Source of the DNA: Bernardetia sp042180575
GTDB lineage: Bacteria > Bacteroidota > Bacteroidia > Cytophagales > Bernardetiaceae
Direction: 5' to 3'
Length of the DNA stretch: 64,000 nt
Assembly: GCF_042180575.1 (NCBI RefSeq)
Contig: NZ_CP170094.1
Span: 3,906,001 to 3,970,000 of the forward strand
Below the pieces are notes generated by a model, which saw only the letters and a list, made by a program, of their open reading frames with translations, was not told where the DNA came from and searched no databases. The position numbers and the translations under genes were made by a program. Shown here in pieces: positions 26,320 through 35,349 of the stretch (its first letter is position 1; each line of letters starts with the position of its first letter).

Positions 26320-27174
26320 TTACAATTCTTCTTTTTCAGCTTTTCTCCAAAAATAAATAGCAAAAAGGGTTGTTATAATTGGAATCATAAACCCATATTC
26401 ATCGCTCCAAAATACAGTATTATCATTTGAAATAGTCAAAGGTGTAGCTATTTTTTGAATATAAATATTATGAATAGAATGATAAATAGCTGCCACCCAC
26501 AAACTATTTGATTTAAAGGTGTAATAAGCCAAAATTACAGATATTCCAAGTATCATAATTGTAAAAGCTCCTAAATGTAAAAACAAGTTTTCGCCTCTGC
26601 CATACATCAAATGAATTACAGGAAAATGCCATATTGCCCAAATTAATCCACTTGTGATACTTACAGCTCTAAAAGACATGACTTTTCTCAATTCGAAAAG
26701 TAGAAAACCACGCCAACCAATTTCCTCTCCTAAAGTAGAACCTAAATTTTTGATGACCCCAACAGTTAATAATAGAAAAATCATTACTGCGACAACTAAT
26801 GTGTGATTAGAACTATTAATACCTAACTCATCACTCCATTTTAAGATAGTTTCAGTATTGATAAACTCTCCGAAACCAAAAAGCCAAATTAGTACATAAG
26901 CAATTGAAACATATAATAAAGGTGTTATATATGCGAATTTTAGGTATTTCAATTCTTTTAAACTCCAAGGCAAACTTGAAATAGACCTTTTTCTAATTTT
27001 TAGGGTAATAAATGCTGCTATTGCTGGTGAAATCATTAAAGCCCCAACATAAATACTTGTTGGGTTTAATTTTAAAATTGCATAGTAGGCTATTGAACTT
27101 AAAGTGGTAAGTAAAATTAAAAATAGTGTTATTGTTTTCCACACTTCCTTAACTTCTGGTGATTTTTTTGACAC
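26320..27174 (-). CDS. CPBP-family intramembrane metalloprotease
   Basis: 284 aa, about eight hydrophobic helices. The three motifs of the Abi/CPBP (Rce1-like) family are seen: EEIGWRGFLLFEL (motif 1, the catalytic EE), WAIWHFPVIHL (motif 2, H), and IYHSIHNIYI (motif 3, H..N). These membrane proteases cleave prenylated proteins in eukaryotes and peptides or unknown targets in bacteria, where some give bacteriocin self-immunity. The gene lies between two fragments of a duplicated phosphoesterase 5' end, so it may have been inserted there. No peptide-bacteriocin gene was seen beside it. Confidence 0.88.
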   Translation of the reverse strand: MSKKSPEVKEVWKTITLFLILLTTLSSIAYYAILKLNPTSIYVGALMISPAIAAFITLKIRKRSISSLPWSLKELKYLKFAYITPLLYVSIAYVLIWLFGFGEFINTETILKWSDELGINSSNHTLVVAVMIFLLLTVGVIKNLGSTLGEEIGWRGFLLFELRKVMSFRAVSITSGLIWAIWHFPVIHLMYGRGENLFLHLGAFTIMILGISVILAYYTFKSNSLWVAAIYHSIHNIYIQKIATPLTISNDNTVFWSDEYGFMIPIITTLFAIYFWRKAEKEEL

Positions 27175-27232
27175 TTGTTTTAGCTTGGTTGGAATGAGAA
27201 AAAAGAGTTTTTTTTAACCCATTTGTTTTGTA

Positions 27233-27300
27233 GCAAAATGGCTGTTTTTGTTTTTTGGAATTTCTTGGGTTAGAGATTTTGGGAAGATTTTTTGAGTCAT
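27233..27300 (-). pseudogene. Duplicated 5' fragment of the phosphoesterase gene
   Basis: Bases 27251-27300 match the first 50 bp of the phosphoesterase gene (26099-26148) at 48 positions and encode MTQKIFPKSLTQEIPKN, after which similarity fades (27233-27250) and the frame soon stops. Its ATG overlaps the stop of the upstream gene as ATGA. Confidence 0.6.
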
Positions 27301-27935
27301 TTTTTATTTTGCTCTTCTATTTTATCAGCCATATATTCTACTGTTCTATAATCTATCGGGTGACTTACTCTACTTAACTTATCGTATTTAATATGTTGTT
27401 GTAGATTATAAAGTACATCCATAGTATCTAAATTGGTACAGTTAATAAATATATCTTCAAATCTATAATATGGATCAAATGTCTTAACTCCATAATTACC
27501 TTTGAAAGATATAAGTCTTTCCTTTCTTGACTTACTAACCTTATCCCCTTTTTTTAAATTTTGAGGTCCTTGATTAGGTCCTACTTTCAAGACTAAATTA
27601 TTATCTTTAATTAAATAATTGCTAACACCTAGAAAATTTTGTATTTCAACATCTTTAATAAAAGCAGAATCTGACAGAGAATCAATTTTGATAGAAATTA
27701 TGTCATTTTCTCCAGCTCCTAATGGATTTTTATATAAGACTACTGTTCCTGAAAATTGATTGTTCTCAAACAAATCACATAAGCAACTAAATTCTTTCAT
27801 GCCTTCTATTTTCCATTTGTAATGGTCTCTTTCAAATGATTCTCTAGAATAATCAATATTTAGTATCAAAATACTCAAAATATAAAGACAAAATAGTCCA
27901 AAAGGAATAAATAGTAAAAAATGATATTTTTTCAT
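27297..27935 (-). CDS. Hypothetical membrane-anchored protein
   Basis: 212 aa with one N-terminal hydrophobic segment (YHFLLFIPFGLFCLYILSILIL), which may be a signal anchor, and a polar, beta-rich remainder containing SGTVVLYKNPLGAGENDIISIKIDSL and SFKGNYGVKTFDPYYRFEDIFINC. No family recognised. The stop overlaps the ATG of the duplicated phosphoesterase fragment, suggesting that it once headed a unit with that gene. Confidence 0.65.
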   Translation of the reverse strand: MKKYHFLLFIPFGLFCLYILSILILNIDYSRESFERDHYKWKIEGMKEFSCLCDLFENNQFSGTVVLYKNPLGAGENDIISIKIDSLSDSAFIKDVEIQNFLGVSNYLIKDNNLVLKVGPNQGPQNLKKGDKVSKSRKERLISFKGNYGVKTFDPYYRFEDIFINCTNLDTMDVLYNLQQHIKYDKLSRVSHPIDYRTVEYMADKIEEQNKK

Positions 27936-28017
27936 TTTAATTATAATAGAACTTTGTAATTACTATAAATACTTATTTATAATAAACCCATTAAAAAAAA
28001 AAAACATAATTCATTTT

Positions 28018-28656
28018 TTACATATCCTCATAACTCTCATTGGTATTTTTCTCAGCCATCTCATTAATTCTAGGCTGCAATATCCAAACTCCAACAGGAA
28101 AAAACAAAAACATAAAAAACTCACTCACAAAATCTTTAAAAGTTACTTCTCTTTGCAATTCGGCTGTTTTGAGTGCCTTTGCAGTAAAATACATAGAATA
28201 AAATATTCCAAAAATAGACAAAATATGTAAAATAAAAAGAATTGGTGTTAGCCATTCCATAGGAATTTGAGGTAAGTCTTGTAGCAATATTTGAGGTTTT
28301 ATTTTAGCAAGTGTAATGAAGATAAAAACACAAAATCCACTAATATAAAGCAAAGGAACAATAGAGAATATTCTAAATTTTGTCGTTTTCATTTCTACAC
28401 TACTTGGCATATTGTTTTGAAGTCCGTTGGCAACTGACCAAAACCAACTAAAAAGCAATGATGCAAAAAGAACGATTACTAATGGAAAAAACTTTGCTAT
28501 ACTGATGAGCTTGAAAAAATCTTCTGGTTCTGGTGGTGTTCCTCCTTTTAGTATGGATGATATAATCACTCCTATGGTAAGGAATAAACCAATAGGAACT
28601 CCTACTAAAAGGAAAAATAATTGCCAATGTTTTGCTTTCAGAAATTTATCTACCAT
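28018..28656 (-). CDS. Hypothetical four-helix membrane protein
   Basis: 212 aa with four clear hydrophobic helices (LFFLLVGVPIGLFLTIGVIIS, FFPLVIVLFASLLFSWFW, IVPLLYISGFCVFIFITLA, LTPILFILHILSIFGIFYSMYF) plus a weak fifth near the C-terminus (FFMFLFFPVGVWILQPRIN). The tail is polar. No family recognised; proteins of this shape with the ending WILQPRINE are common and uncharacterised in Bacteroidota. Same strand as the gene downstream with an 82-bp gap. Confidence 0.7.
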   Translation of the reverse strand: MVDKFLKAKHWQLFFLLVGVPIGLFLTIGVIISSILKGGTPPEPEDFFKLISIAKFFPLVIVLFASLLFSWFWSVANGLQNNMPSSVEMKTTKFRIFSIVPLLYISGFCVFIFITLAKIKPQILLQDLPQIPMEWLTPILFILHILSIFGIFYSMYFTAKALKTAELQREVTFKDFVSEFFMFLFFPVGVWILQPRINEMAEKNTNESYEDM

Positions 28657-28969
28657 TTTTGTTTTTTATTAAAATTGTGATTTGAATAGATGATTCTATT
28701 TATTTGTTGCTTAAGTTACGATAAATTACATTTTTTGCAAAATCATTATATCAAAATAAAAATTTTTTTCTTTTTTCGATCTGCTCTACAAAAAATATCT
28801 TTATGCCAAAATAAAAGCTATTTTTTCCTAAACATATATCGTTCAAGCATCTTGCTTGGACACTCTTTTTCGCCAGTATATGCTGACAGAATAGATAGAC
28901 ACAAGATAGAATCAGTAATAGGAAAGTTTAATATTTATATTATATGATTTCTATAGAATTAGGAGACAA
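28657..28969. other. Intergenic region without convincing gene
   Basis: An 85-codon frame on the + strand (28690-28947) has a low-complexity Phe/Ile/Lys composition and no recognisable family; I treat it as chance. A short TCAAGCA-tct-TGCTTGGA inverted repeat lies near 28842-28859. Confidence 0.4.
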
Positions 28970-29002
28970 AAAAACCACTACCTCAAAAAAGTAGTGGTTT
29001 TT
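28970..29002 (-). terminator. Rho-independent terminator of the YciO-like gene
   Basis: AAAAACCACTAC (28970-28981) pairs with GTAGTGGTTTTT (28991-29002), 12 bp, with a T-run on the - strand side; it lies 56 bp after the YciO-like stop codon. Confidence 0.85.
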
Positions 29003-29057
29003 CTATTCACTAAAACAAAATCAAAAATGAAAAATCTAATCTTATAATTTCTTTTAT

Positions 29058-29726
29058 TTATTCTTCTTCTACTAGAAGTGATTCGGCTTCTTCTTTTGAA
29101 AGAACATCAGCAAATTTTTCTATATCTCCTAGTCCTTGACGGAGTAAAATAATATTATCTTCTATACAACGAATAACAGTTGAGGCTTGAATTTCGCCCA
29201 TTCCTGCATCAATAACAATATCAACTAAATGTTCGTATTCTTCTTTCATGAGTGAAGGATCTGTCATTGGTTTTCCTTCTTTATCATAAACAGAAGTTGT
29301 TACGATGGGATTTCCTAGTTCTTGTACAATCATTCTAGGAATTTTGTGGTCAGGAACACGAATACCGACTTGATTTTTCTTTACTCCACCTACTTTTGGT
29401 ACTTTATTACTTGAATCTAAGATAAAAGTAAATGCGCCTGGTAGAGCTTTTTTCATTACTTTAAAAACGTGATTGCTTACTCTATGAGCATACAAACTAA
29501 TATCACTCAAATCATAACATATAAAAGAAAGATGCATTTTTTTTGGGTCAATTCCCTTAATTTTACATACTTTTTCTACTGCTTTTGCATTTGTAAAATC
29601 ACAACCTATTCCATAAACTGTATCAGTAGGATAAATAATTACACCACCATTTTTTAGCGTTTCGACCACTTTCTGAATTTTGCTTTCTTGTGGATTATCT
29701 GGGTGTATTTTTAGGAGTTCTGCCAT
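29058..29726 (-). CDS. YciO/YrdC/Sua5-family protein (threonylcarbamoyl-AMP synthase-like)
   Basis: 222 aa, a single YrdC-like domain. The N-terminus KIHPDNPQESKIQKVVETLKNGGVIIYPTDTVYGIGCD is closest to YciO. The nucleotide-binding positives (PTDTVYG, KAVEKVCKIKG) and the later PGAFTFIL, GIRVPDH and NPIVTTS blocks are intact. TsaC/Sua5 proteins make threonylcarbamoyl-AMP for t6A tRNA modification; YciO is a close relative whose natural role is less certain. Lacking the C-terminal Sua5 domain, it is the short form. I cannot tell TsaC from YciO function by sequence alone. Confidence 0.87.
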   Translation of the reverse strand: MAELLKIHPDNPQESKIQKVVETLKNGGVIIYPTDTVYGIGCDFTNAKAVEKVCKIKGIDPKKMHLSFICYDLSDISLYAHRVSNHVFKVMKKALPGAFTFILDSSNKVPKVGGVKKNQVGIRVPDHKIPRMIVQELGNPIVTTSVYDKEGKPMTDPSLMKEEYEHLVDIVIDAGMGEIQASTVIRCIEDNIILLRQGLGDIEKFADVLSKEEAESLLVEEE

Positions 29727-30294
29727 ACTATGTTAATAACTTTTTAGTAAAAAATAAACTTCTTTTATTTTTAGTGAAAATATTTAAGAAGTTTTGAAAT
29801 ATAAGTATATTTTTATTGTATTAAAAATAAAAATTATTTAATCTTCTTTGGCTTTAATTAGGCTTTAAATCTTTTATTGAATAAGGAGTAAAATAGGATA
29901 AAAATCAGTTCTTGAAAAATAAATAAAATATTCTCAATTTAGAATCTTTACTTTTAAATTTGATAAAAATAGCTGCTTTATTTCTTACTCTATCCAATAA
30001 TACATAATTTCTTTGTGTGTTGCAAGATTTTAATGAAAATTATTTTGATTTTATTGTGAAAACCCAAATACTATTCTGCTTGCATGCAGTTTTATAAATC
30101 CACTTAACGAGATAATAGTGAGTTTGAGGCTAATCTTTGAACATTTTTTGAGTAAATAGTAAGTTTATTTCAATTTTTTTTAAAAAAATAAAAAATTGGT
30201 GCAACCTTATTGCCTACTTAGTGGGTCATAGAAACAGAAGACCAAAACTATTATGTTTTGAAACCTTCTAACTTACAACCTAACAATTCCTAAC

Positions 30295-30323
30295 AACTTC
30301 CTAAATGATAGATTTGGGAAGTT
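30295..30323 (+). terminator. Terminator-like hairpin in long intergenic region
   Basis: AACTTCC (30295-30301) pairs with GGAAGTT (30317-30323), followed by TGTTTTTC. It could end a transcript beginning around 30195 (GGTGCAACC...). Confidence 0.35.
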
Positions 30324-30429
30324 TGTTTTTCAAAAATTGAAAGAAAAAGGTGTAAGAATCTAAATTTGACAAACCAATATCTATTTTTTGATTTTAATTC
30401 TCTGAAGTAGATTATTATATATAAAAATC

Positions 30430-30531
30430 TTTTGTTGGCTATGTCATTTTTTCTACGGAAGAAATTGCAGTAGCCATAGTTAGTGAGTAGTGGGAGATGA
30501 TGCAGCCTTTGGAAGTATCATCTTTTTTTTG
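30430..30531 (+). ncRNA. Candidate small non-coding RNA
   Basis: A roughly 100-nt segment with a two-part stem (TGGCTA 30436-30441 with TAGCCA 30471-30476; inside it TTTCT 30450-30454 with AGAAA 30460-30464) and a 3' terminator (AGATGAT 30495-30501 with ATCATCT 30517-30523, then eight T). No protein frame. It does not match a family I can name. Confidence 0.35.
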
Positions 30532-30561
30532 TGCTTTATTTTCGAAGAAATAATCGATAAA

Positions 30562-30596
30562 AAAAACCTATTTGTCTTTGAGACAAATAGGTTTTT
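30562..30596 (-). terminator. Rho-independent terminator of TPR gene
   Basis: Perfect 15-bp stem (AAAAACCTATTTGTC, 30562-30576; complement 30582-30596) with a 5-nt loop, 21 bp past the TPR gene's stop on the - strand. Confidence 0.88.
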
Positions 30597-30617
30597 AGCT
30601 ATAAAATAAAAATCAAA

Positions 30618-31826
30618 TTATTTTTTTTCTTCTATCTTCTTGCTCATTAATTCTGCATTTTTTGTATCATCTTTCATTGTATATAAATCTTTTAAAATAT
30701 TATAAAGTGTGATATCATCATCATTTATTGCGATGGCTTTTTTTGCATAATTAATAGATTGCTCAGCATCTTCAAGAATAGGTTTCATCTTTGGATTTGT
30801 AGGATCTTGGTCATTTCCTTCTAAGGTATTGTATTCATCTGCAGCTTGTCTGTAATAATGAATAGCTAATGCAAAAGTAGCATCGTAATCTTGAGCATCT
30901 AACTCCAATACTTTTTTGTAATACTCTACTGCTTTTTCAGGTTGATCTTCTCCTTGATACATGATAGCAATATTTGTCAGTGTTTTTGTATCTGGCTTTA
31001 TTTCAGCTACTTTTTCAAGTATTTCAATAGCCTTAGGATAATCCTTACGTCTGATATATGTATCAGCAATATTAGTAAGGAAATACGTTTCTTTTGGAAA
31101 ACGTTCACTTCCTTTTTCTAATACTCTAAGAAAATTAACGCTATCTTCTGCTTTATAATAAGCATAGGCAGCCGATTGATAGGCTTCCATAGCTCCTTGA
31201 TATTCTTCCATATCTGCAAGCTGTTCGTAATACATAGCTGCTTTGTCTAGTTTTTCTGCTTTATCAGCAAAATAACCAATATAAGTTAAGTTCGTTGTAT
31301 CTTTAGGAAGATAAGTAACGATAGGAATCATAGTTTCGTAAGCCATTGCAAAGTCCTCAGCATCTTGATATTTTTGTACTTGGTTTAGAACTGCACCTTT
31401 CAAACGAACTTGTAAACCAGTTTCCATTCCAAGTGAACTTTGAAAAGCTGGCTCTTCTATATACTTAGTATATTTGTCATCTCCTTCTGCTTTTTCTATT
31501 TCTAATGCTTTATTCATAGAAACAAACGCACTATCTATTGGGTTTTCTACAAGGGCAGCTACTTCGGGGTTTTCTGCACCAACTTCTAAAATAGCTGTAA
31601 AAACTTTAGCACGTACATACCACGTTTTTGCTTTGTCTTTTGTTTTGTCGTGAAAAGTAGCTTGACGAATTTTGTCTAATGCTTTTTCATAATTAGCATT
31701 TTCTGGTAATATGAAAAATTCTGCACTATTGACAGCTCCATTTTGTGCAATAGCCGTACTTGTAAGCAATGAACTAGCTACAAAAGCAGCTCCTGCAAGA
31801 ATTGATTTGAATATTGATTTTGTCAT
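30618..31826 (-). CDS. Secreted TPR-repeat protein
   Basis: 402 aa with a signal peptide (FKSILAGAAFVASSLLTSTAIAQ, probable cleavage after AIA). The mature part is a run of tetratricopeptide repeats, clearest at about 230-330: ANIADTYIRRKDYPKAIEILEKVAEIKPDTKTLTNIAIMYQGEDQPEKAVEYYKKVLELDAQDYDATFALAIHYYRQA. TPR arrays are protein-binding scaffolds; here it would act in the periplasm. Single gene downstream-flanked by a strong terminator and upstream by the gyrA end, so probably monocistronic. Confidence 0.85.
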   Translation of the reverse strand: MTKSIFKSILAGAAFVASSLLTSTAIAQNGAVNSAEFFILPENANYEKALDKIRQATFHDKTKDKAKTWYVRAKVFTAILEVGAENPEVAALVENPIDSAFVSMNKALEIEKAEGDDKYTKYIEEPAFQSSLGMETGLQVRLKGAVLNQVQKYQDAEDFAMAYETMIPIVTYLPKDTTNLTYIGYFADKAEKLDKAAMYYEQLADMEEYQGAMEAYQSAAYAYYKAEDSVNFLRVLEKGSERFPKETYFLTNIADTYIRRKDYPKAIEILEKVAEIKPDTKTLTNIAIMYQGEDQPEKAVEYYKKVLELDAQDYDATFALAIHYYRQAADEYNTLEGNDQDPTNPKMKPILEDAEQSINYAKKAIAINDDDITLYNILKDLYTMKDDTKNAELMSKKIEEKK

Positions 31827-31883
31827 TTTATTAGTGAATGAGTTTTAAATTAATTAAGGTTAAATTATTTTTTTACAAAAAAA

Positions 31884-31934
31884 TAGAAGTTCTATTTTGT
31901 TCTGCAAAAATATGCTACAAAAATAGAACTTCTA
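31884..31934 (-). terminator. Terminator downstream of gyrA
   Basis: Perfect 15-bp arms (TAGAAGTTCTATTTT at 31884-31898; complement at 31920-31934), 45 bp after the gyrA stop and before the TPR gene start. Confidence 0.6.
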
Positions 31935-31978
31935 AACTTAATGCAACTATAATGCAAAAAAAAAGATTTTACATTTTG

Positions 31979-34675
31979 TTACTCTTCTGAATTTTTATCA
32001 GTTTCTGTATCCTCATTTTTAGGATGAATTCCATTCTCAGAATTATTGGCTTCATCAGCAAGATTTGCAGAAATTTCTCCATTTACATCTGTATCTAGGT
32101 TTTCCATTCCTTCTTCCAACAAAATCTCTTCTAGTTCTTCTTCTATATGTTCGATTTTAGCGACTGAAGCAATCTCATCTCCTTCTGCTAAGTTTATCAA
32201 ACGAACACCTTGTGTAGCACGTCCCATAGTACGAAGTTCGGAAACAGCAAAACGAATCATAACACCCGATTTTCTACTAATCATCAAATGGTCGGTATCG
32301 ATTACTTCTTTTATAGCAATCAAACTACCTGTTTTCTCTGTGATTTTGAGTGTAGTAACTCCTTTTCCACCACGTTTGATAACTCTATAATCTTCTATGT
32401 CAGAGCGTTTTCCGTATCCTTTTTCAGAAACAACTAAAAGATTTGAATCTGGACGGTTCAGACAAACCATTCCAATTACTTCATCGCCTTCTTTTACAGA
32501 AATACCACGAACTCCTGATGCTGTTCTTCCCATTGGACGAACTTGTGTTTCATTAAAACGAATTGCACGACCCGAACCAACAGCCATAATAATTTCGTTG
32601 CTTCCATCTGTCAAACGAACATCTAAAAGTGCATCGCCTTCATTAATCGTAATGGCATTAATTCCATTTTGGCGAGGACGAGAGTAGGCTTCCAAAACTG
32701 TTTTCTTGATTTGTCCTTTCTTTGTACAGAAAATTAGATTATTATTATTGATATAATCTTCATCTTTGAAGTTCTTTACATTGATAACAGCCTGTACTTT
32801 TTCACCTGATTCTATTGAAATAAGGTTTTGAAGAGGACGACCTTTTGAAGTTTTTGAGCCTTCTGGAATGGCATATACTTTTTGCCAATATACTTTTCCG
32901 TGGTCTGTAAAAATCAGTAAATAATTATGTGTAGAAGCTATAAACAAATGTTCTGCAAAATCATCAGCTTTTGTAGTTGCACCTTTTGAGCCTTTTCCAC
33001 CACGAGCTTGTGATTTATATTCTGATAAAGAAGTACGTTTGATATAGCCTTCATTTGAAATAGTAATTACCATTTCTTGTTCGATAATCAAATCTTCGAT
33101 ATCAATATCTTCTGCACTATGAACGATTTGAGTACGACGCTCATCGCCATACTTTTCTTTAAGCTCCAATAGTTCGTCTGTAATAATTTGCATACGACGT
33201 TCTACCTTAGCTAAAATATCTTCATAATCTTCTACTGTCAAAACAAGAGTATCATGTTCGTTTTGGATTTTATTGCGTTCTAATCCTGTAAGGCGTTGAA
33301 GGCGCATTCCCAAAATTTCTTTGGCTTGAATTTCTGAAAAGTCAAAAATAAATCCACTAGGAACAGTAATATCTTTGAAGAAACGACTATCTGTATTCAT
33401 TTGTCCTTCGCCTGTCAGAACATTTCTTGCTTCTTCGGCATCTTTTGAGCTACGAATAGTTGCAATGACTAAATCAATTACATCAAGAGCTTTCAAAAGA
33501 CCTTCTAAGATATGAAGACGTTTTTTAGCTTCTCTAAGGTCATATTCTGTTCTACGAACAACTATTTCGTGTCTGTGTTCGACGTAATAACTAATTAAAT
33601 CTCTAAGATTACAGATTCTTGGACGACCTTTTACAAGGGCAACATTATTTACGCTAAACGAAGTTTGAAGACCTGTATATTTGAAAAGTTGATTCAAGAC
33701 TACATTTGCCATCGAATCACGCTTAATATCATAAACGATACGCAAACCATTTCTATCTGACTCATCACGAATAGCAGAAATTCCTTCAATACGCTTTTCA
33801 TTGACCATAGCAGCCGTTTTTTCAATCAGCGTTGCTTTATTGGTTTGATAAGGAACTTCGGTTACGATAATCTGCTCACGATTATTTTTGTCAGTATGGA
33901 TGTTTGCAACGGCACGCATCACAATTCTTCCACGACCTGTTTCTAATGCTTTTTTTACACCTGTGTAGCCATAAATAATTCCTCCTGTTGGAAAGTCAGG
34001 TGCAATTACAAATTTTGTGAGTTCTTCAACCGTAATTTCTGGATTTTTGATGTATTCAATAATTCCATCAATGACTTCTGTAAGGTTGTGAGGAGCCATA
34101 TTTGTTGCCATTCCGACAGCAATACCAGCCGAACCATTTACCAAAAGGTTAGGTAATTTCCCAGGTAAAACAGAAGGCTCTGTCAATGAATCATCAAAGT
34201 TTGGAATAAAATCCACTACTTCTTTATTCAAATCTGCTAACATTTCTTCTGCCAAACGCTGCATTCTAGCCTCTGTATAACGCATTGCAGCTGCATTATC
34301 GCCATCAATAGAGCCAAAGTTTCCTTGTCCATCAACGAGCATATAACGAAGCGACCATTCCTGCGCCATACGAACCATTGTTTCGTAAACTGACGAATCG
34401 CCATGAGGGTGGTACTTACCCAAAACCTCACCCACAATACGAGCTGATTTTTTGTATGCTTTATTGTGATAAACTCCCAAATCTGACATTCCGTACAAAA
34501 CTCTACGGTGTACAGGCTTTAAGCCATCACGTACATCAGGTAAAGCACGAGAAACAATAACGGACATCGAATAATCAATGTATGCCGTTCGCATTTCGTC
34601 CTCAATACTTACAGGAATGATATTACTGTTTCCATCATCCAAAAGGTCTTCTGAACCATTTTCTATATCTGCCAT
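31979..34675 (-). CDS. gyrA: DNA gyrase subunit A
   Basis: 898 aa, full-length GyrA. The N-terminal winged-helix and tower region reads IEDEMRTAYIDYSMSVIVSRALPDVRDGLKPVHRRVLYGM; the catalytic tyrosine is Y133 in AAAMRYTEARM. The quinolone region HPHGDSSVYE has S94 and E98 at the E. coli S83 and D87 positions, so no classical resistance change at S83. The C-terminal six-bladed pinwheel carries the GyrA box as QARGGKGSKG, which marks it as gyrase rather than ParC. It ends in an acidic, Asn-rich tail (EEELEEILLEEGMENLDTD...). With GyrB it introduces negative supercoils using ATP. Monocistronic as seen. Confidence 0.97.
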   Translation of the reverse strand: MADIENGSEDLLDDGNSNIIPVSIEDEMRTAYIDYSMSVIVSRALPDVRDGLKPVHRRVLYGMSDLGVYHNKAYKKSARIVGEVLGKYHPHGDSSVYETMVRMAQEWSLRYMLVDGQGNFGSIDGDNAAAMRYTEARMQRLAEEMLADLNKEVVDFIPNFDDSLTEPSVLPGKLPNLLVNGSAGIAVGMATNMAPHNLTEVIDGIIEYIKNPEITVEELTKFVIAPDFPTGGIIYGYTGVKKALETGRGRIVMRAVANIHTDKNNREQIIVTEVPYQTNKATLIEKTAAMVNEKRIEGISAIRDESDRNGLRIVYDIKRDSMANVVLNQLFKYTGLQTSFSVNNVALVKGRPRICNLRDLISYYVEHRHEIVVRRTEYDLREAKKRLHILEGLLKALDVIDLVIATIRSSKDAEEARNVLTGEGQMNTDSRFFKDITVPSGFIFDFSEIQAKEILGMRLQRLTGLERNKIQNEHDTLVLTVEDYEDILAKVERRMQIITDELLELKEKYGDERRTQIVHSAEDIDIEDLIIEQEMVITISNEGYIKRTSLSEYKSQARGGKGSKGATTKADDFAEHLFIASTHNYLLIFTDHGKVYWQKVYAIPEGSKTSKGRPLQNLISIESGEKVQAVINVKNFKDEDYINNNNLIFCTKKGQIKKTVLEAYSRPRQNGINAITINEGDALLDVRLTDGSNEIIMAVGSGRAIRFNETQVRPMGRTASGVRGISVKEGDEVIGMVCLNRPDSNLLVVSEKGYGKRSDIEDYRVIKRGGKGVTTLKITEKTGSLIAIKEVIDTDHLMISRKSGVMIRFAVSELRTMGRATQGVRLINLAEGDEIASVAKIEHIEEELEEILLEEGMENLDTDVNGEISANLADEANNSENGIHPKNEDTETDKNSEE

Positions 34676-34969
34676 ATATTTTTAGTGTAAATGAATGAAC
34701 AATTACGAATTACGAATTACGAATTGGAAAATCAGCTTAACTAACCGAAAGCTCGGTGCAACTAATTTAAAATGCGTGTAAACTCGTTTGTAATCATTCA
34801 AAATACGTGTTATCAGTTACTTATTTGCAAGTTGTTTTTTTTGATATTTTTTCCCTAAAAAACAACTCTGCAAGTTACGAAAAAATAGGTAATTTGGCAA
34901 TATTTTTTGTGGTTCAATATGGATAGTATAATAACGTAAAAAAGCCCTCTGAAAGCCTACAAATCAACT
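34676..34969. repeat. gyrA upstream region with ATTACGA tandem repeat
   Basis: The 294-bp gap contains three to four copies of a 7-bp unit at 34701-34725 (ATTACGAATTACGAATTACG...). The same unit recurs at 39399-39445 and, inverted, at 39553-39587. No gene seen. Confidence 0.5.
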
Positions 34970-35338
34970 TTATTTTATCAAAATTTTTAAGAACTCATTT
35001 TCATTTCTCAACTCTTTTGCAACTTGGTGTTTTTCATCTTCTTCTGCTAAAAAAATAGCCCAATTATTTTTATCTATTTTATCCTTTACATCTTCTTGTT
35101 GTTTCAAAGAAATTGCTTTTTGAGTGAGGGAAATAGTTTGGAAAGTAGGCGATTCTGTGGACAGAAAATTATACATTTCTAAAGTTCTGAAAACGCTTAT
35201 TGTATTTTTTATTCCTTGTGTTTTAGCAAATTCAAATAAAATAGGAGAAGTAGAAAATTCAGTTTGTGGGTTTTCTTCTAGTTTTGCAAAGGCGATTAAT
35301 TGCCAAAAAATAACTTTGGTAAGTTCGTTTTGTGTCAT
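34970..35338 (-). CDS. Hypothetical protein, third gene of LRR operon
   Basis: 122-aa soluble, mainly helical protein (MTQNELTKVIFWQLIAFAKLEENPQTEF...FLAEEDEKHQVAKELRNENEFLKILIK). No signal peptide or recognised family. It starts 11 bp after the LRR gene upstream on the same strand, so the two are probably co-transcribed. The mix of a winged-helix-like N-terminal segment and a charged C-terminal helix is not enough for a call. Confidence 0.6.
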   Translation of the reverse strand: MTQNELTKVIFWQLIAFAKLEENPQTEFSTSPILFEFAKTQGIKNTISVFRTLEMYNFLSTESPTFQTISLTQKAISLKQQEDVKDKIDKNNWAIFLAEEDEKHQVAKELRNENEFLKILIK

Positions 35339-35349
35339 TCTTTATAGCT

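Larger units (their letters stand above)
29727..30561. other. Long intergenic region with hairpins
   Basis: About 835 bp with no credible protein frame. The first 450 bp are AT-rich and unstructured. From about 30195 GC content rises and two terminator-like hairpins appear (30295-30323; 30495-30530), so short non-coding transcripts are likely. Confidence 0.45.

Noticed and set aside
28690..28947. 85-codon + strand frame
   Set aside because: Low-complexity Phe/Ile/Lys composition, no family or clear promoter; most likely chance in AT-rich DNA.
34325..34420. Quinolone-resistance change in gyrA
   Set aside because: S94 is wild-type at the S83 position, and E98 is a normal acidic residue at the D87 position.
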